Positions 1 to 8,622 of a stretch of DNA of 64,000 nucleotides are shown one piece after another. The translations under genes were made by a program, and so were the position numbers. Source of the DNA: Pseudomonadota bacterium (GTDB lineage: Bacteria > Pseudomonadota > Gammaproteobacteria > Halothiobacillales > Halothiobacillaceae); assembly GCA_021801265.1 (NCBI GenBank), contig JAJYYE010000012.1:88548-152547 (forward strand), read 5' to 3'. The number at the start of each line of letters is the position of its first letter. The stretch's first letter is position 1. Below the pieces are notes generated by a model. It worked only from the letters and a program-made list of their open reading frames with translations. It was not told where the DNA came from and searched no databases.

Positions 1-1
1 G

Positions 2-3000
2 CTGGTCGATAGCACGCTGCGTATTAAGCCGATGTTGGCCGCTGCCAAGGCCCGCAGGCTGCCTGCACTTGCGCTCACCGATCAGGGCAATCTGTTTGCC
101 ATGGTCAAATTCTATGAAGCGGCGCGCAAGGCAGGCATTAAACCGATGTTGGGTGCCGATTGCTGGGTCAGCTCTCCCGATACTGCTGAGCCTCGACGTA
201 TCGTACTTTTGGCACAAAATAATCTCGGATTTCGCCACTTAACCGAGTTAATTTCACGGGGCTATTGTGAGGGCCAAGTCGATGGGCGCCCGCTTTTGCA
301 GCGCGAATGGCTCACCGCCGAACAATGCAGCGGCTTGATAGCGCTCAGTGGCGGGCACTTGGGCGAGATCGGCCAATTATTGCTGCATGGCAAAGCCCGC
401 GAACGCAAGGCGGCGGTGAAATTCTGGACAGCCGCCTTCCCGAATCGGTTTTATCTTGAAATTTCCCGTTGCGGGCGACCGGATGAGGAAAAGTATCTGC
501 ATGAGGCTATCGCACTGGCCGAACATGAACGTCTGCCCGTGGTGGCGACCAATGATGTGCGATTTCTGGATGCGGCCGATTATGAAGCACATGAAGTACG
601 CGTGTGCATCCAGCAGGGCCGCACACTGGATGACCCTCGCCGAACGCGCGAATACACCGAGCAGCAGTATTTACGCTCGGCTGATGAGATGCAGGCCCTG
701 TTTGCCGATATTCCCGAGGCCATCGCCAACAGCATCGCCATTGCCGAACGCTGCAATGTGACGCTGCAACTGGGTAAAAATTTCCTGCCGAATTTTCCGA
801 CGCCCAAGGGCGAAACGGAAGCAGATTATCTGCGCACCTTGAGCGAACAGGGATTAGCACATCGGTTTGCCCGCGTGCCCGCCGAGCGGCATGCCACTTA
901 TCGAGAGCGCCTGAACATCGAGCTCGATGTGATTATCCAGATGGGCTTCCCCGGCTATTTTTTGATTGTGGCGGACTTTATTCAATGGGCGAAGCGCCAG
1001 AACATTCCAGTGGGGCCGGGCCGGGGTTCGGGTGCGGGCTCGCTGGTAGCTTGGGCGTTGTTGATTACCGATATTGATCCGATTCCTTACGATTTACTCT
1101 TCGAACGCTTTTTGAATCCTGAGCGGGTTTCGATGCCCGACTTTGATATCGACTTTTGCATGGAAGGCCGTGATCGAGTGATCGACTACGTGGCCGAGCG
1201 TTATGGCCGCTCGGCAGTGTCGCAAATTGCCACGCATGGCACGATGGCCGCCAAGGCGGTCGTGCGGGATGTCGGCCGAGTAATGAGTTATCCGTATGGG
1301 TTTGTTGATCGTATCGCCAAGCTCATCCCGATGAAACCGGGGCTGGATGTGACGCTGGAAGATGCGCTGGGTCGCACCGAACGGTCGCAAAAAGAAGCTG
1401 AACGGTTTTCGCAGGAATTTCGTGATTTATATGAGCGCGACGAAGAAGTTCAGGCGATTGTCGATATGGGCATCGCGCTGGAAGGCCTATCGCGCAACGT
1501 CGGCAAACATGCGGGCGGCGTGGTCATCGCGCCAAGCAAGCTCACCGACTTCACGCCGATGTACTGCGAAGCGAACGGTGCGTCCGCCGCGTCGCAGCTG
1601 GATAAAGATGATGTGGAAGCCGTGGGTCTCGTGAAATTCGACTTCTTGGGGCTGCGTAATCTCACGATTATCGACTGGGCGCTGGCCTCCATCAATACCA
1701 CTCGCCGCAATGCCGGTCAAGAACCGGTAGACATCACCGCGATTCCACTCGATGACAAACCCAGTTTCGCCTTGCTCAAACGCTGCGAAACCACCGCCGT
1801 GTTCCAGCTGGAATCACGCGGTATGAAAGACCTCATCCGTCGCCTGCAACCCGATACGTTTGAAGACATCATTGCGCTGGTAGCCCTCTTCCGCCCAGGC
1901 CCATTGCAATCGGGCATGGTCGATGATTTTATTCTGCGCAAAAAAGGTGAGCAGAAAATTGAATACTTGCACCCGTGGCTTACCGACGTGCTTAAACCCA
2001 CCTACGGCGTCATTGTGTACCAGGAACAGGTCATGCAAATCGCGCAGATTCTGGCAGGCTACACGCTCGGCGGCGCGGATTTGCTGCGCCGCGCGATGGG
2101 TAAGAAAAAAGCCGAAGAAATGGCGGAGCAGCGTGCCATCTTCCTGGAAGGCGCGAAGGCCAAAGACGTCAACCCAGACCAAGCGGGTTATATCTTTGAT
2201 TTGATGGAAAAATTCGCCGGTTACGGCTTTAACAAGTCCCACTCTGCCGCATATGCGCTCGTGGCCTATCAAACCGCCTGGCTCAAGGCACATTACCCTG
2301 CGCATTTCATGGCCGCCGTGCTGTCGGCGGATATGGACAATACCGATAAAATTGTGGGCTTGATCGGCGAATGCAAACGCATGGGGCTCACGGTAATACC
2401 ACCCGATGTGAATCACTGCGCCTATAAATTTCAAGCACTGGATGCCAAAACCGTCGTTTATGGCCTGGGTGCGATCAAGGGCGTGGGTGAAGGTGTGATC
2501 CAGCATATTGTGGCGGAACGTGGCACGCACGGCGCGTTCACGGATATGAACGATTTTTGCCTGCGCGTGGGTGCTCAAGCCCTGAACAAGCGTGTGTTAG
2601 AGGCCATGGTATTGGCTGGCGCACTGGATAACCTAGGGCCGAACCGCGCCAGTCTATTCACCCATATCCCCGATGCAATGAAAGCCGCCAATCAGGTTCA
2701 AACGGCGGCGGCGGCGGGCATGGGCGATTTATTCGGTGGTTTTGATGCCCCAGAAACCGCCATTCGGGTGCCCATTCCCCAGCTCGAACCCTGGCCCGAT
2801 ACCGAACAACTCAAAAAAGAAAAAGATACCCTTGGGCTGTATCTCACCGGCCATCCGATTCACGCCTTCGCAGCAGAACTCAAAAATCTCGTGAGCGAAA
2901 CCTTGGCCTCACTCAATGAGCGGCTGGATGCTCCCGCACCGGGTACTTATGCCAAAGGCGAACCGGTGACAGTGGCGGGTTTATGCATTGCCGAGCGGGT

Positions 3001-3469
3001 GGTACGCCAACAAAACGGCGATCGCCAATTATTTATCACACTCGATGATAGCGAAGGCCGCTGCGAAGTGCGCATCACCGGCGATGACATTGATCGCATC
3101 AGCGCCCAGATTGGCCGCGATCAACTCATGATTGTGGAAGGCGATGCCGCCTTTGATAGCTTTAATGGTGGCATTCGGGTGCGCAGCAAACGCCTGCTCA
3201 CACTCGAACAGGCCCGAATTGAAAAAGCCCGTGGACTCCTGCTCGAGTTGTCATCTCAATGCGGCGCGATCGAGGCAACCCAGATTCTGGCGACACTGCG
3301 CCGATACCTCGGTGACGGCGTACCCGTCAGCTGCCGAGTTGTTTCCGATCTCGCACGCGCCGTTGTTCGTTTGGGTAGCGACTGGCAAGTCCCCCCATCC
3401 GATACGGCACTGGATGCACTGAAGAACGCACCGGGCATTGAGCGGATAACGGTACTGTATCGGCGGTAA
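2..3469 (+). CDS. dnaE: DNA polymerase III alpha subunit, 5' end cut by window edge
   Basis: Catalytic subunit of the replicative DNA polymerase. The open frame runs in from the window edge, so the first methionine at nt 32 is internal: the residues before it (LVDSTLRIKP) already align with the start of the PHP domain, and only about 15-20 residues are missing. The N-terminal PHP domain comes first, followed by the polymerase core with the glycine-rich segment PGRGSGAGSLVAW (nt about 1015) and the catalytic aspartates in PDFDIDF (visible residue about 380). The helix-hairpin-helix region (YGLGAIKGVGEG) and a C-terminal OB fold follow. Length and order fit a standard DnaE1. The next gene, ydcH-like, starts 121 bases downstream. 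Confidence 0.97.
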   Translation: MVDSTLRIKPMLAAAKARRLPALALTDQGNLFAMVKFYEAARKAGIKPMLGADCWVSSPDTAEPRRIVLLAQNNLGFRHLTELISRGYCEGQVDGRPLLQREWLTAEQCSGLIALSGGHLGEIGQLLLHGKARERKAAVKFWTAAFPNRFYLEISRCGRPDEEKYLHEAIALAEHERLPVVATNDVRFLDAADYEAHEVRVCIQQGRTLDDPRRTREYTEQQYLRSADEMQALFADIPEAIANSIAIAERCNVTLQLGKNFLPNFPTPKGETEADYLRTLSEQGLAHRFARVPAERHATYRERLNIELDVIIQMGFPGYFLIVADFIQWAKRQNIPVGPGRGSGAGSLVAWALLITDIDPIPYDLLFERFLNPERVSMPDFDIDFCMEGRDRVIDYVAERYGRSAVSQIATHGTMAAKAVVRDVGRVMSYPYGFVDRIAKLIPMKPGLDVTLEDALGRTERSQKEAERFSQEFRDLYERDEEVQAIVDMGIALEGLSRNVGKHAGGVVIAPSKLTDFTPMYCEANGASAASQLDKDDVEAVGLVKFDFLGLRNLTIIDWALASINTTRRNAGQEPVDITAIPLDDKPSFALLKRCETTAVFQLESRGMKDLIRRLQPDTFEDIIALVALFRPGPLQSGMVDDFILRKKGEQKIEYLHPWLTDVLKPTYGVIVYQEQVMQIAQILAGYTLGGADLLRRAMGKKKAEEMAEQRAIFLEGAKAKDVNPDQAGYIFDLMEKFAGYGFNKSHSAAYALVAYQTAWLKAHYPAHFMAAVLSADMDNTDKIVGLIGECKRMGLTVIPPDVNHCAYKFQALDAKTVVYGLGAIKGVGEGVIQHIVAERGTHGAFTDMNDFCLRVGAQALNKRVLEAMVLAGALDNLGPNRASLFTHIPDAMKAANQVQTAAAAGMGDLFGGFDAPETAIRVPIPQLEPWPDTEQLKKEKDTLGLYLTGHPIHAFAAELKNLVSETLASLNERLDAPAPGTYAKGEPVTVAGLCIAERVVRQQNGDRQLFITLDDSEGRCEVRITGDDIDRISAQIGRDQLMIVEGDAAFDSFNGGIRVRSKRLLTLEQARIEKARGLLLELSSQCGAIEATQILATLRRYLGDGVPVSCRVVSDLARAVVRLGSDWQVPPSDTALDALKNAPGIERITVLYRR

Positions 3470-3590
3470 TTGAGCAAAAAACCTGCTCACTGTAAGGTTT
3501 AAAGCGCGTTTTCGGTATACTTAGGTACCGATTGATCCGCGCCAACACCGCCGATCGGTTTCCCCCCTTTGCTTAACCGGAGCGTCACTC

Positions 3591-3830
3591 ATGCAAATTG
3601 AACACCACGATCTCGTTCACGAATTTCCAGAATACAAAGAACGTATCCATCATTTGAAGATAGAAAATCATCATTTCGCGAATCTGTTCGATAAATACCA
3701 CGCACTCAACAATGAGATTGAACAAGCTGAAAAGAATGACCTACCCATCAGCGATGAGCATGCTGAGAGCCTGAAAAAACAACGCCTTGAACTCAAGGAT
3801 CAGCTCTACGGGATCATCACCGCAGTGTGA
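3591..3830 (+). CDS. YdcH family (DUF465) small coiled-coil protein
   Basis: A 79-residue charged, helical protein typical of the YdcH/DUF465 family: an HDLVHEFPEYKERIHHLK start, a DKYHALNNEIEQAE core and a KKQRLELKDQLY end. The family is widespread in proteobacteria and its function is poorly known. The ATG is preceded by an AACCGGAGCG stretch that can serve as a ribosome binding site. It is likely monocistronic and ends at the strong hairpin at 3846-3884. Confidence 0.85.
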   Translation: MQIEHHDLVHEFPEYKERIHHLKIENHHFANLFDKYHALNNEIEQAEKNDLPISDEHAESLKKQRLELKDQLYGIITAV

Positions 3831-3845
3831 TCGCCGCCCTTGACT

Positions 3846-3884
3846 CCAATAAAGAAGCCCGGCATTACCGGGCTTCTTTATTGG
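3846..3884. terminator. Bidirectional intrinsic terminator
   Basis: Perfect 17-base inverted repeat (3846-3862 and 3868-3884) around a 5-base loop, with a GC-rich core (AGCCCGG/CCGGGCT) and A- and T-rich flanks. It lies between the ends of the convergent ydcH-like and CMD-family genes, so it can stop transcription from both sides. Confidence 0.85.
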
Positions 3885-3893
3885 GCTAACGAC

Positions 3894-4247
3894 CTACTGA
3901 TGGTGCTCTTTTTCAAACAAATCCAGTGCCTTTTTGACCTCGGCGATATACGTCATTGCCGGGCCACCGCCCATCACAATCGCGACTTGGCAGACATCAA
4001 TAATTTCTGCATGCGTTCCCCCCGCTTTCAGCACTTTATTCACATGAATACCAATGCAGTAAGCACAACGGGCAGTAATCGCCATCCCCAGGCTAATCAA
4101 CTCCTTGGTTTTGGTATCCAGCGCACCATTACACAATGCCGAATTCATAAAGCCATCAAACGCGGCCATCGTTGACGGGGCTTCGCGCATCATCATGCCC
4201 ATGCCTTGCTTGAAATCATGCATGGTTTGTTCCATATCGGTACTCAT
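3894..4247 (-). CDS. Carboxymuconolactone decarboxylase (CMD)/AhpD-like protein
   Basis: A 117-residue all-helical protein of the CMD/AhpD family. The motif ARCAYCIGIH (residues about 59-68) holds the CxxC pair and nearby His that in AhpD-type proteins act as a redox-active disulfide. It is preceded by KTKELISLGMAI, as usual in the family. A peroxidase-linked or general thiol oxidoreductase role is likely, but the substrate cannot be told. It is convergent with the ydcH-like gene and shares its terminator. Start: ATG with AGGAGC just upstream. Confidence 0.85.
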   Translation of the reverse strand: MSTDMEQTMHDFKQGMGMMMREAPSTMAAFDGFMNSALCNGALDTKTKELISLGMAITARCAYCIGIHVNKVLKAGGTHAEIIDVCQVAIVMGGGPAMTYIAEVKKALDLFEKEHHQ

Positions 4248-4390
4248 GGCTTGTGCTCCTTAGCGAATGGGGGGCTATGCAAAGCTCATTATGCCTACAA
4301 AATATGACATGGGAATGATGCACCACTCAGGCCTTGTTTTCTCATCATGGCTTGGGGATTTGTGTATCGAGAATTCCTCTCCATCTTTAA

Positions 4391-4405
4391 GGAGCCTCTG
4401 ATCAA
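4391..4405 (+). repeat. Short intergenic repeat GGAGCCTCTGATCAA
   Basis: Copy of the 15-mer family also found at 6392-6406 (minus) and 10461-10475 (plus). It lies between the CMD-family gene and the TetR gene, preceded by TTTAA. Confidence 0.45.
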
Positions 4406-4458
4406 TAGGCTGATTCATCAAAAATTCACTTGCCACCCATGACTTCCTGGATATAGCA

Positions 4459-4472
4459 TTAACGAACGTTAA
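4459..4472. promoter_or_regulatory. Palindromic candidate operator upstream of the TetR gene
   Basis: The 14-mer TTAACGAACGTTAA has 6-base arms TTAACG/CGTTAA around AA and lies 15 bases before the ATG of the TetR-family gene. TetR regulators usually bind short palindromes in their own promoter region, so autoregulation is plausible. This is an inference from position and symmetry. Confidence 0.45.
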
Positions 4473-4487
4473 GTTTATTGAGTCGAT

Positions 4488-5114
4488 ATGCCACGCAAGA
4501 AAACGCCACTCCGAGCAGAAGTTCTGAATCAGGCAATTGTCTGTTTTGCTCGTGCGGGTTATGAGGGTGTTTCCATGCGTGATCTCGCCGCAGCTTCAGG
4601 TGTTTCAGCGACAGCGCTGTATTACCACTTCAAAGATAAAGAAGATTTGTATGTTGCTGCTGTCAGTCAAGCCTTTAAGGAGAACACCCGCCCGCTCTGG
4701 GCTGCGCTCAACCAAGACGTCAATCCCTGGCACCGTCTTGAAGCGTTGGTTTTGGCGCTGACTGAGTTGCTCGCACGGGAGGAAAAATTTCTGCGCCTTT
4801 TGCAATGGGTGATGCTGGATCAGTATCAGAAACGCCAGCTCAAATTGGCCGATGAGGCATTCCGGGATTTATTTCAAGCCATGAACGCGCTCATTGAAGA
4901 ATTGGGATCAAGCCTTGAGCCGCATGCCTTAACCGTATCAATCTTGGGGATGATTGTGTTCCCCTTTGAAACCGAAACAACCCGTCGGTTCCTTCCGGGT
5001 TATCAGCCACAAGGGGAAACGCCTTCGAATAGGGCACGGCATATCATTACCGTTCTGCGGCAAGGCATCCTGCCTCAAGCAGACACCCCCCGAACAGGGT
5101 GGATAAAAACGTGA
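4488..5114 (+). CDS. TetR/AcrR family transcriptional regulator
   Basis: A 208-residue regulator. Residues about 8-55 form the TetR helix-turn-helix: LNQAIVCFARAGYEGVSMRD, then AAASGVSATALYYHFKDKEDLY. The C-terminal half is an all-helical ligand/dimerisation domain without recognisable specificity. A perfect palindrome lies just before the ATG. The neighbouring gene on the same strand encodes a DUF2934/coiled-coil protein, but a gap of about 180 bases makes an operon uncertain. The regulated target is unknown. Confidence 0.9.
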   Translation: MPRKKTPLRAEVLNQAIVCFARAGYEGVSMRDLAAASGVSATALYYHFKDKEDLYVAAVSQAFKENTRPLWAALNQDVNPWHRLEALVLALTELLAREEKFLRLLQWVMLDQYQKRQLKLADEAFRDLFQAMNALIEELGSSLEPHALTVSILGMIVFPFETETTRRFLPGYQPQGETPSNRARHIITVLRQGILPQADTPRTGWIKT

Positions 5115-5293
5115 TGAGCGCGGCAAACATGGGCGAAAACCGGGGTTTACACCGCGTAAATGCGGATTTTGAGTCCACTTTTAACGCAGGATTGGCAAGC
5201 GCAACCGTTTTTCACCATCCGATTAAGAATGCCACCGTGTTTCAGAGCGCATGATTTCCCCAATGTTAAGTCCGCAACCAAGGAGTTTTTGCC

Positions 5294-6034
5294 ATGACCG
5301 CCCCAAACACCACCGAAACAACCACTCCCATCTCAGCCGAAATTCGCTATCGCATGATCGCCGAAGCCGCCTATTTCCGGGCCGAAAAACGCGGATTTAC
5401 GGGTACAGAGATAGCTCAGGATTGGACAGAAGCCGAGGCCGAAATTGATCGAAAACTGCAATCAATCACGGCGAACGTACCCGAAAAAATCACCTTTGAA
5501 GATAAACTTCGCCAGCAGATATCAGTTTGGGATTCACGCCTCACTCATTTAGCTGAAGATGCCAAATCAGCCAAAACCACAGTCAAGGCCAATATTGAGA
5601 AGCAGATCGCCGAAATGACCACCCACCGGCAGGCACTCAGGGAAAAACTCAACGAACTGCAAGCCAGTTCAGCCTCTCGCTGGGATGAGCTCAAACATCA
5701 AACCGAGCAGATGCTGACCAGCATGCAGGATGCCTATGATCGGGCGGCGATCCAGAAAGAAGCTTTTCAAGATAAACTGACCGCCCGGCTTGCGGTTTGG
5801 GATGCCCAATACCATGACTTGAAAGACAAGGCGAAAACAGCCAGTGTCGAGACACAAGCCGCACTTGAGGTCAAAATGCATGAACTGGGTGAGCGCCGTA
5901 CTGCGGCTGCAACCCAATTGGCTCAATTGCGCTCAAAAGGTGCCGAGGCATGGGAGGATATGAAAACGGGCGTGGATAAAACGTGGAAACAAATGCGTGA
6001 AACCTTAGACCGAGTGGCCAGCCATTTTAAATGA
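5294..6034 (+). CDS. DUF2934 domain plus duplicated coiled-coil, sll1863-like stress protein
   Basis: A 246-residue soluble protein. Residues about 13-50 (IRYRMIAEAAYFRAEKRGF, then a Trp and acidic residues) match the DUF2934 pattern. The rest is a long heptad-rich helix region made of two related units of about 85 residues, each starting F-(E/Q)-DKL-x(3)-L/I-x-VWD (residues about 71 and 157). The second half resembles proteins annotated as the sll1863 stress family. There is no signal peptide or membrane segment. A good AAGGAG ribosome binding site precedes the ATG. Function unknown. Confidence 0.75.
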   Translation: MTAPNTTETTTPISAEIRYRMIAEAAYFRAEKRGFTGTEIAQDWTEAEAEIDRKLQSITANVPEKITFEDKLRQQISVWDSRLTHLAEDAKSAKTTVKANIEKQIAEMTTHRQALREKLNELQASSASRWDELKHQTEQMLTSMQDAYDRAAIQKEAFQDKLTARLAVWDAQYHDLKDKAKTASVETQAALEVKMHELGERRTAAATQLAQLRSKGAEAWEDMKTGVDKTWKQMRETLDRVASHFK

Positions 6035-6568
6035 GCACAAAGGGACGCGCTGAAGATCCCCTCGCGAAAGTGTGTCGGTGCAAAACCTCATGGGGCTATC
6101 CCCAAGTACGCATTTTGTCGCCGCCACGCAGGTCATTTTGTACCGTGGGGCGGGATTAACGGTCGTTTGACCACACATGCTGATGCTGGGCGATTGATGC
6201 CGTGTTCTTCACCGCCGCACGATACCGGTTTCGCAAAAGCATGACCGATGCCGCATGATTTCAAGCACATAAGGTAACCCAGATCATCCTCCCGTGGGCT
6301 GTGGACCTGCGCCCACTGTGTGATCCTTGCACCGCCCATCCTGACGCGAAACTGACGAAGTCCGCACGGCCCCGCCGCAGCCACAATGGTGTTGATCAGA
6401 GGTTCCTTTAAGCCAATATCACTTAAATTTCTGGTGCCCCCCGATAGCGCCACAGGGGATAACTTCGCCGCCCGTCGGTGCGTTCGCACAACCACGACAC
6501 GGCTTTGTCATGCCCATTGGGTATAAAAAAAGTTATTAATAACCGCCGTTACTTCCTTGGAACTCATC
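6035..6568. other. Gene-free stretch of about 530 bases
   Basis: No convincing gene. A minus-strand open frame of 120 codons (6133-6495) lacks any family resemblance and a ribosome binding site, and I do not accept it. The stretch holds one copy of the GGAACCTCTGATCAA repeat on the minus strand (6392-6406). Just before the next gene is an AT-rich patch (about 6530-6540) containing the palindrome TTATTAATAA, a possible promoter region. Confidence 0.4.
6392..6406 (-). repeat. Short intergenic repeat GGAACCTCTGATCAA
   Basis: One of three close copies of GGA(A/G)CCTCTGAT(C/T)AA, all in intergenic DNA (others at 4391-4405 and 10461-10475, plus strand). Two copies are also preceded by a TTAA-type sequence. 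This could be the end of a small mobile element or an IS remnant. Confidence 0.45.
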
Positions 6569-8425
6569 ATGCCCGATTCTAGCCCTACCCAAAACTTGGC
6601 TACGCAGCTGCTGGAACAGATTGAAGCGCTCCATGAGGCCGGTTTAGCGCTTGAGCACCGCATGATTGCCGAATTAGCGCACATTCATCCCAATCACCGT
6701 GATAGTGCCCGTAACTTGCTGCACTATCTGGGTGTGCGTCAGCATGATATTCGTCTGCTGCAACGAGAGCTGGCGCTACTCGGCTTATCCTCGTTTGGGG
6801 TACTCGAATCGCATGTACACGCATCACTGACCACCGTATCACAGCGCCTGGAAGAAATGCGTGGCGATCCCATTCGCCCGATCACCATCCAAAACATGAA
6901 CTTTCAAACGGGGTTTGCCCGCTTGCAAGAACATGCGCGAACGCTGTTGGGTCAAACACCCGAACATCGTGATGTCCGCATCATGGTGACCTTACCGAGT
7001 GAAGCTGCCACCGATACTCAGCTGATTCCCCGCCTCATCGAAGCGGGGATGGACATTGCCCGAATCAATTGTGCCCATGATGATGTCGCCGCCTGGCGCA
7101 GCATGATTGCGCAAGTACGGCATGCGGCGTTGACCGAAGGGCGATCTTGCCTTGTGCAAATTGATCTGGCCGGGCCGAAATCGCGCACGGGCGATCTGTG
7201 CGCACAAGGCCAGGTCTTAAAAATCCGGCCGGAACGCAATTTCCAGGGCCAAGTGATTCAAGAGGCGATGCTCTGGATTACGACCGCCCCGTTAACCCCC
7301 AACCCCTTTAATGCCCCCTGCTTGCGGCTTGAACCGAATAATGCCCCGGTTGACTGGATGCAGCTGGACATCACGAGCACAGTGACGTTTGAAGATGCGC
7401 GGGGTCAAGTGGCGGCAGGTCGCGTGATTGAAAGCCGTGTGGATGGCCTGCTGCTGGGTTTTAAACACACGCTCTACATCCTTGAGGCAACACCGATTCA
7501 CTTCACTGCACAACCGAATTTTGATGGTCGCCTGATCGGCACACCCCGCATTCCAGAAGACATTCGGCTCAAGGTGGGCGAAACACTTTGCTTAACGCGA
7601 GCCCCCCTACCCGGCCATGCGGCCCAAATAGCAGCCGATGGCCACGTCATTCAGCCCGCCCAACTCCACTGCACCCTGGATGCGGCATTCACTGATGTGC
7701 GGCCCGATCAATCCGTGTGGCTGGACGATGGTCGAATCGGTGGGCTTATTTTAAGTAATGATGGCCAAGTCATCCGCGTTTCCATTACTCACGCCGCACC
7801 CGAGGGCAGCAAAATCAAGGCAGAAAAAGGGATTAACTTCCCCGATACGGATTTTCACACCCCCGCGCTCACAGAAAAAGACTTGGCCGACCTTGCCGCA
7901 TTGGCCCAAGAGGTAGATATCGTAGCGCTATCGTTTTTGCGCACACCCGATGATGTCACTCAACTGCAAACAGAATTAGCTCGACTGAACACTGAACAAT
8001 TGGGCGTGGTGCTGAAAATCGAAAATCGGCAAGCCTTTGCCAACCTGCCCCGCATTTTGCTGACCGGCATGCGTAGCCCCAAGCTCGGCGTCATGATTGC
8101 GCGGGGTGATTTGGCCGTCGAAATTGGCTATGAGCGGCTATCGGAAGTGCAAGAAGAAATTCTCTGGCTCTGCGAAGCGGCGCATGTACCCGTGATCTGG
8201 GCCACACAAATTTTGGAAAGCATGGCCAAAAGCGGCGTACCCACGCGGCCAGAGGTCACCGATGCGGCCATGAGCATCCGCGCCGAATGCGCCATGCTCA
8301 ACAAAGGCCCGCATATCACCGAAGCGCTGGCTTTCCTGACCGCCGTGCTCGGCCGCATGGAAGGCCATTACAGTAAACGGATGGCCATGCGGCGCAAACT
8401 GACGATTGCCGATTTAACCCCTTAG
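6569..8425 (+). CDS. Pyruvate-kinase-like protein with N-terminal extension and no C-terminal domain
   Basis: A 618-residue protein. Residues about 1-130 form a helical extension unrelated to classical pyruvate kinase. From about 135 the kinase fold follows: MVTLPSEA, then AGMDIARINCAHDD (the RxN of the active site), IDLAGPKSRTG, SFLRTPDDV, the signature VVLKIENRQAF with its lysine, GVMIARGDLAVEIGYE, and ATQILESMAKSGVPTRPEV. The usual LSGETA segment reads MLNKGPHITEAL and the chain stops soon after, so the allosteric C-terminal domain is absent. It may catalyse PEP to pyruvate or a related reaction; activity is uncertain. I chose ATG at 6569; an in-frame TTG lies 12 bases upstream. Confidence 0.8.
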   Translation: MPDSSPTQNLATQLLEQIEALHEAGLALEHRMIAELAHIHPNHRDSARNLLHYLGVRQHDIRLLQRELALLGLSSFGVLESHVHASLTTVSQRLEEMRGDPIRPITIQNMNFQTGFARLQEHARTLLGQTPEHRDVRIMVTLPSEAATDTQLIPRLIEAGMDIARINCAHDDVAAWRSMIAQVRHAALTEGRSCLVQIDLAGPKSRTGDLCAQGQVLKIRPERNFQGQVIQEAMLWITTAPLTPNPFNAPCLRLEPNNAPVDWMQLDITSTVTFEDARGQVAAGRVIESRVDGLLLGFKHTLYILEATPIHFTAQPNFDGRLIGTPRIPEDIRLKVGETLCLTRAPLPGHAAQIAADGHVIQPAQLHCTLDAAFTDVRPDQSVWLDDGRIGGLILSNDGQVIRVSITHAAPEGSKIKAEKGINFPDTDFHTPALTEKDLADLAALAQEVDIVALSFLRTPDDVTQLQTELARLNTEQLGVVLKIENRQAFANLPRILLTGMRSPKLGVMIARGDLAVEIGYERLSEVQEEILWLCEAAHVPVIWATQILESMAKSGVPTRPEVTDAAMSIRAECAMLNKGPHITEALAFLTAVLGRMEGHYSKRMAMRRKLTIADLTP

Positions 8426-8495
8426 AACCTGTTCAAAGTCTCAATCAAATATGCAGTGCAAGAAAAAAACACCGAGGCAGCGCAGGACATCACAG

Positions 8496-8588
8496 TGTAT
8501 AGGCGGGGGGGGTTAACCCCGACACGGTGGTCGGTAATGACGCATTGCTATTTGTTTGACACCGTGCCGGGGATGAACCCCCGCCTAC
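8496..8588. repeat. Long imperfect inverted repeat between convergent genes
   Basis: Left arm 8496-8529 and right arm 8560-8588 pair almost throughout (AGGCGGGGG ... CACGGTG against CACCGTG ... CCCCCGCCT), with a loop of about 30 bases. It sits between the ends of the pyruvate-kinase-like gene and the SulP gene. It could act as a bidirectional terminator, or be a palindromic mobile repeat (MITE/REP type). No clear T-run follows. Confidence 0.55.
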
Positions 8589-8622
8589 GGCGCTGCTTGA
8601 CGTGCTGGATCGAAGCCTTTCT

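Noticed and set aside
1814-2578. 254-codon minus-strand frame inside dnaE
   Set aside because: Complement of a highly conserved dnaE coding region; a typical shadow frame.
6133-6495. Minus-strand frame of 120 codons between the coiled-coil gene and the pyruvate-kinase-like gene
   Set aside because: No recognisable domain, no ribosome binding site, and it contains an intergenic repeat copy.
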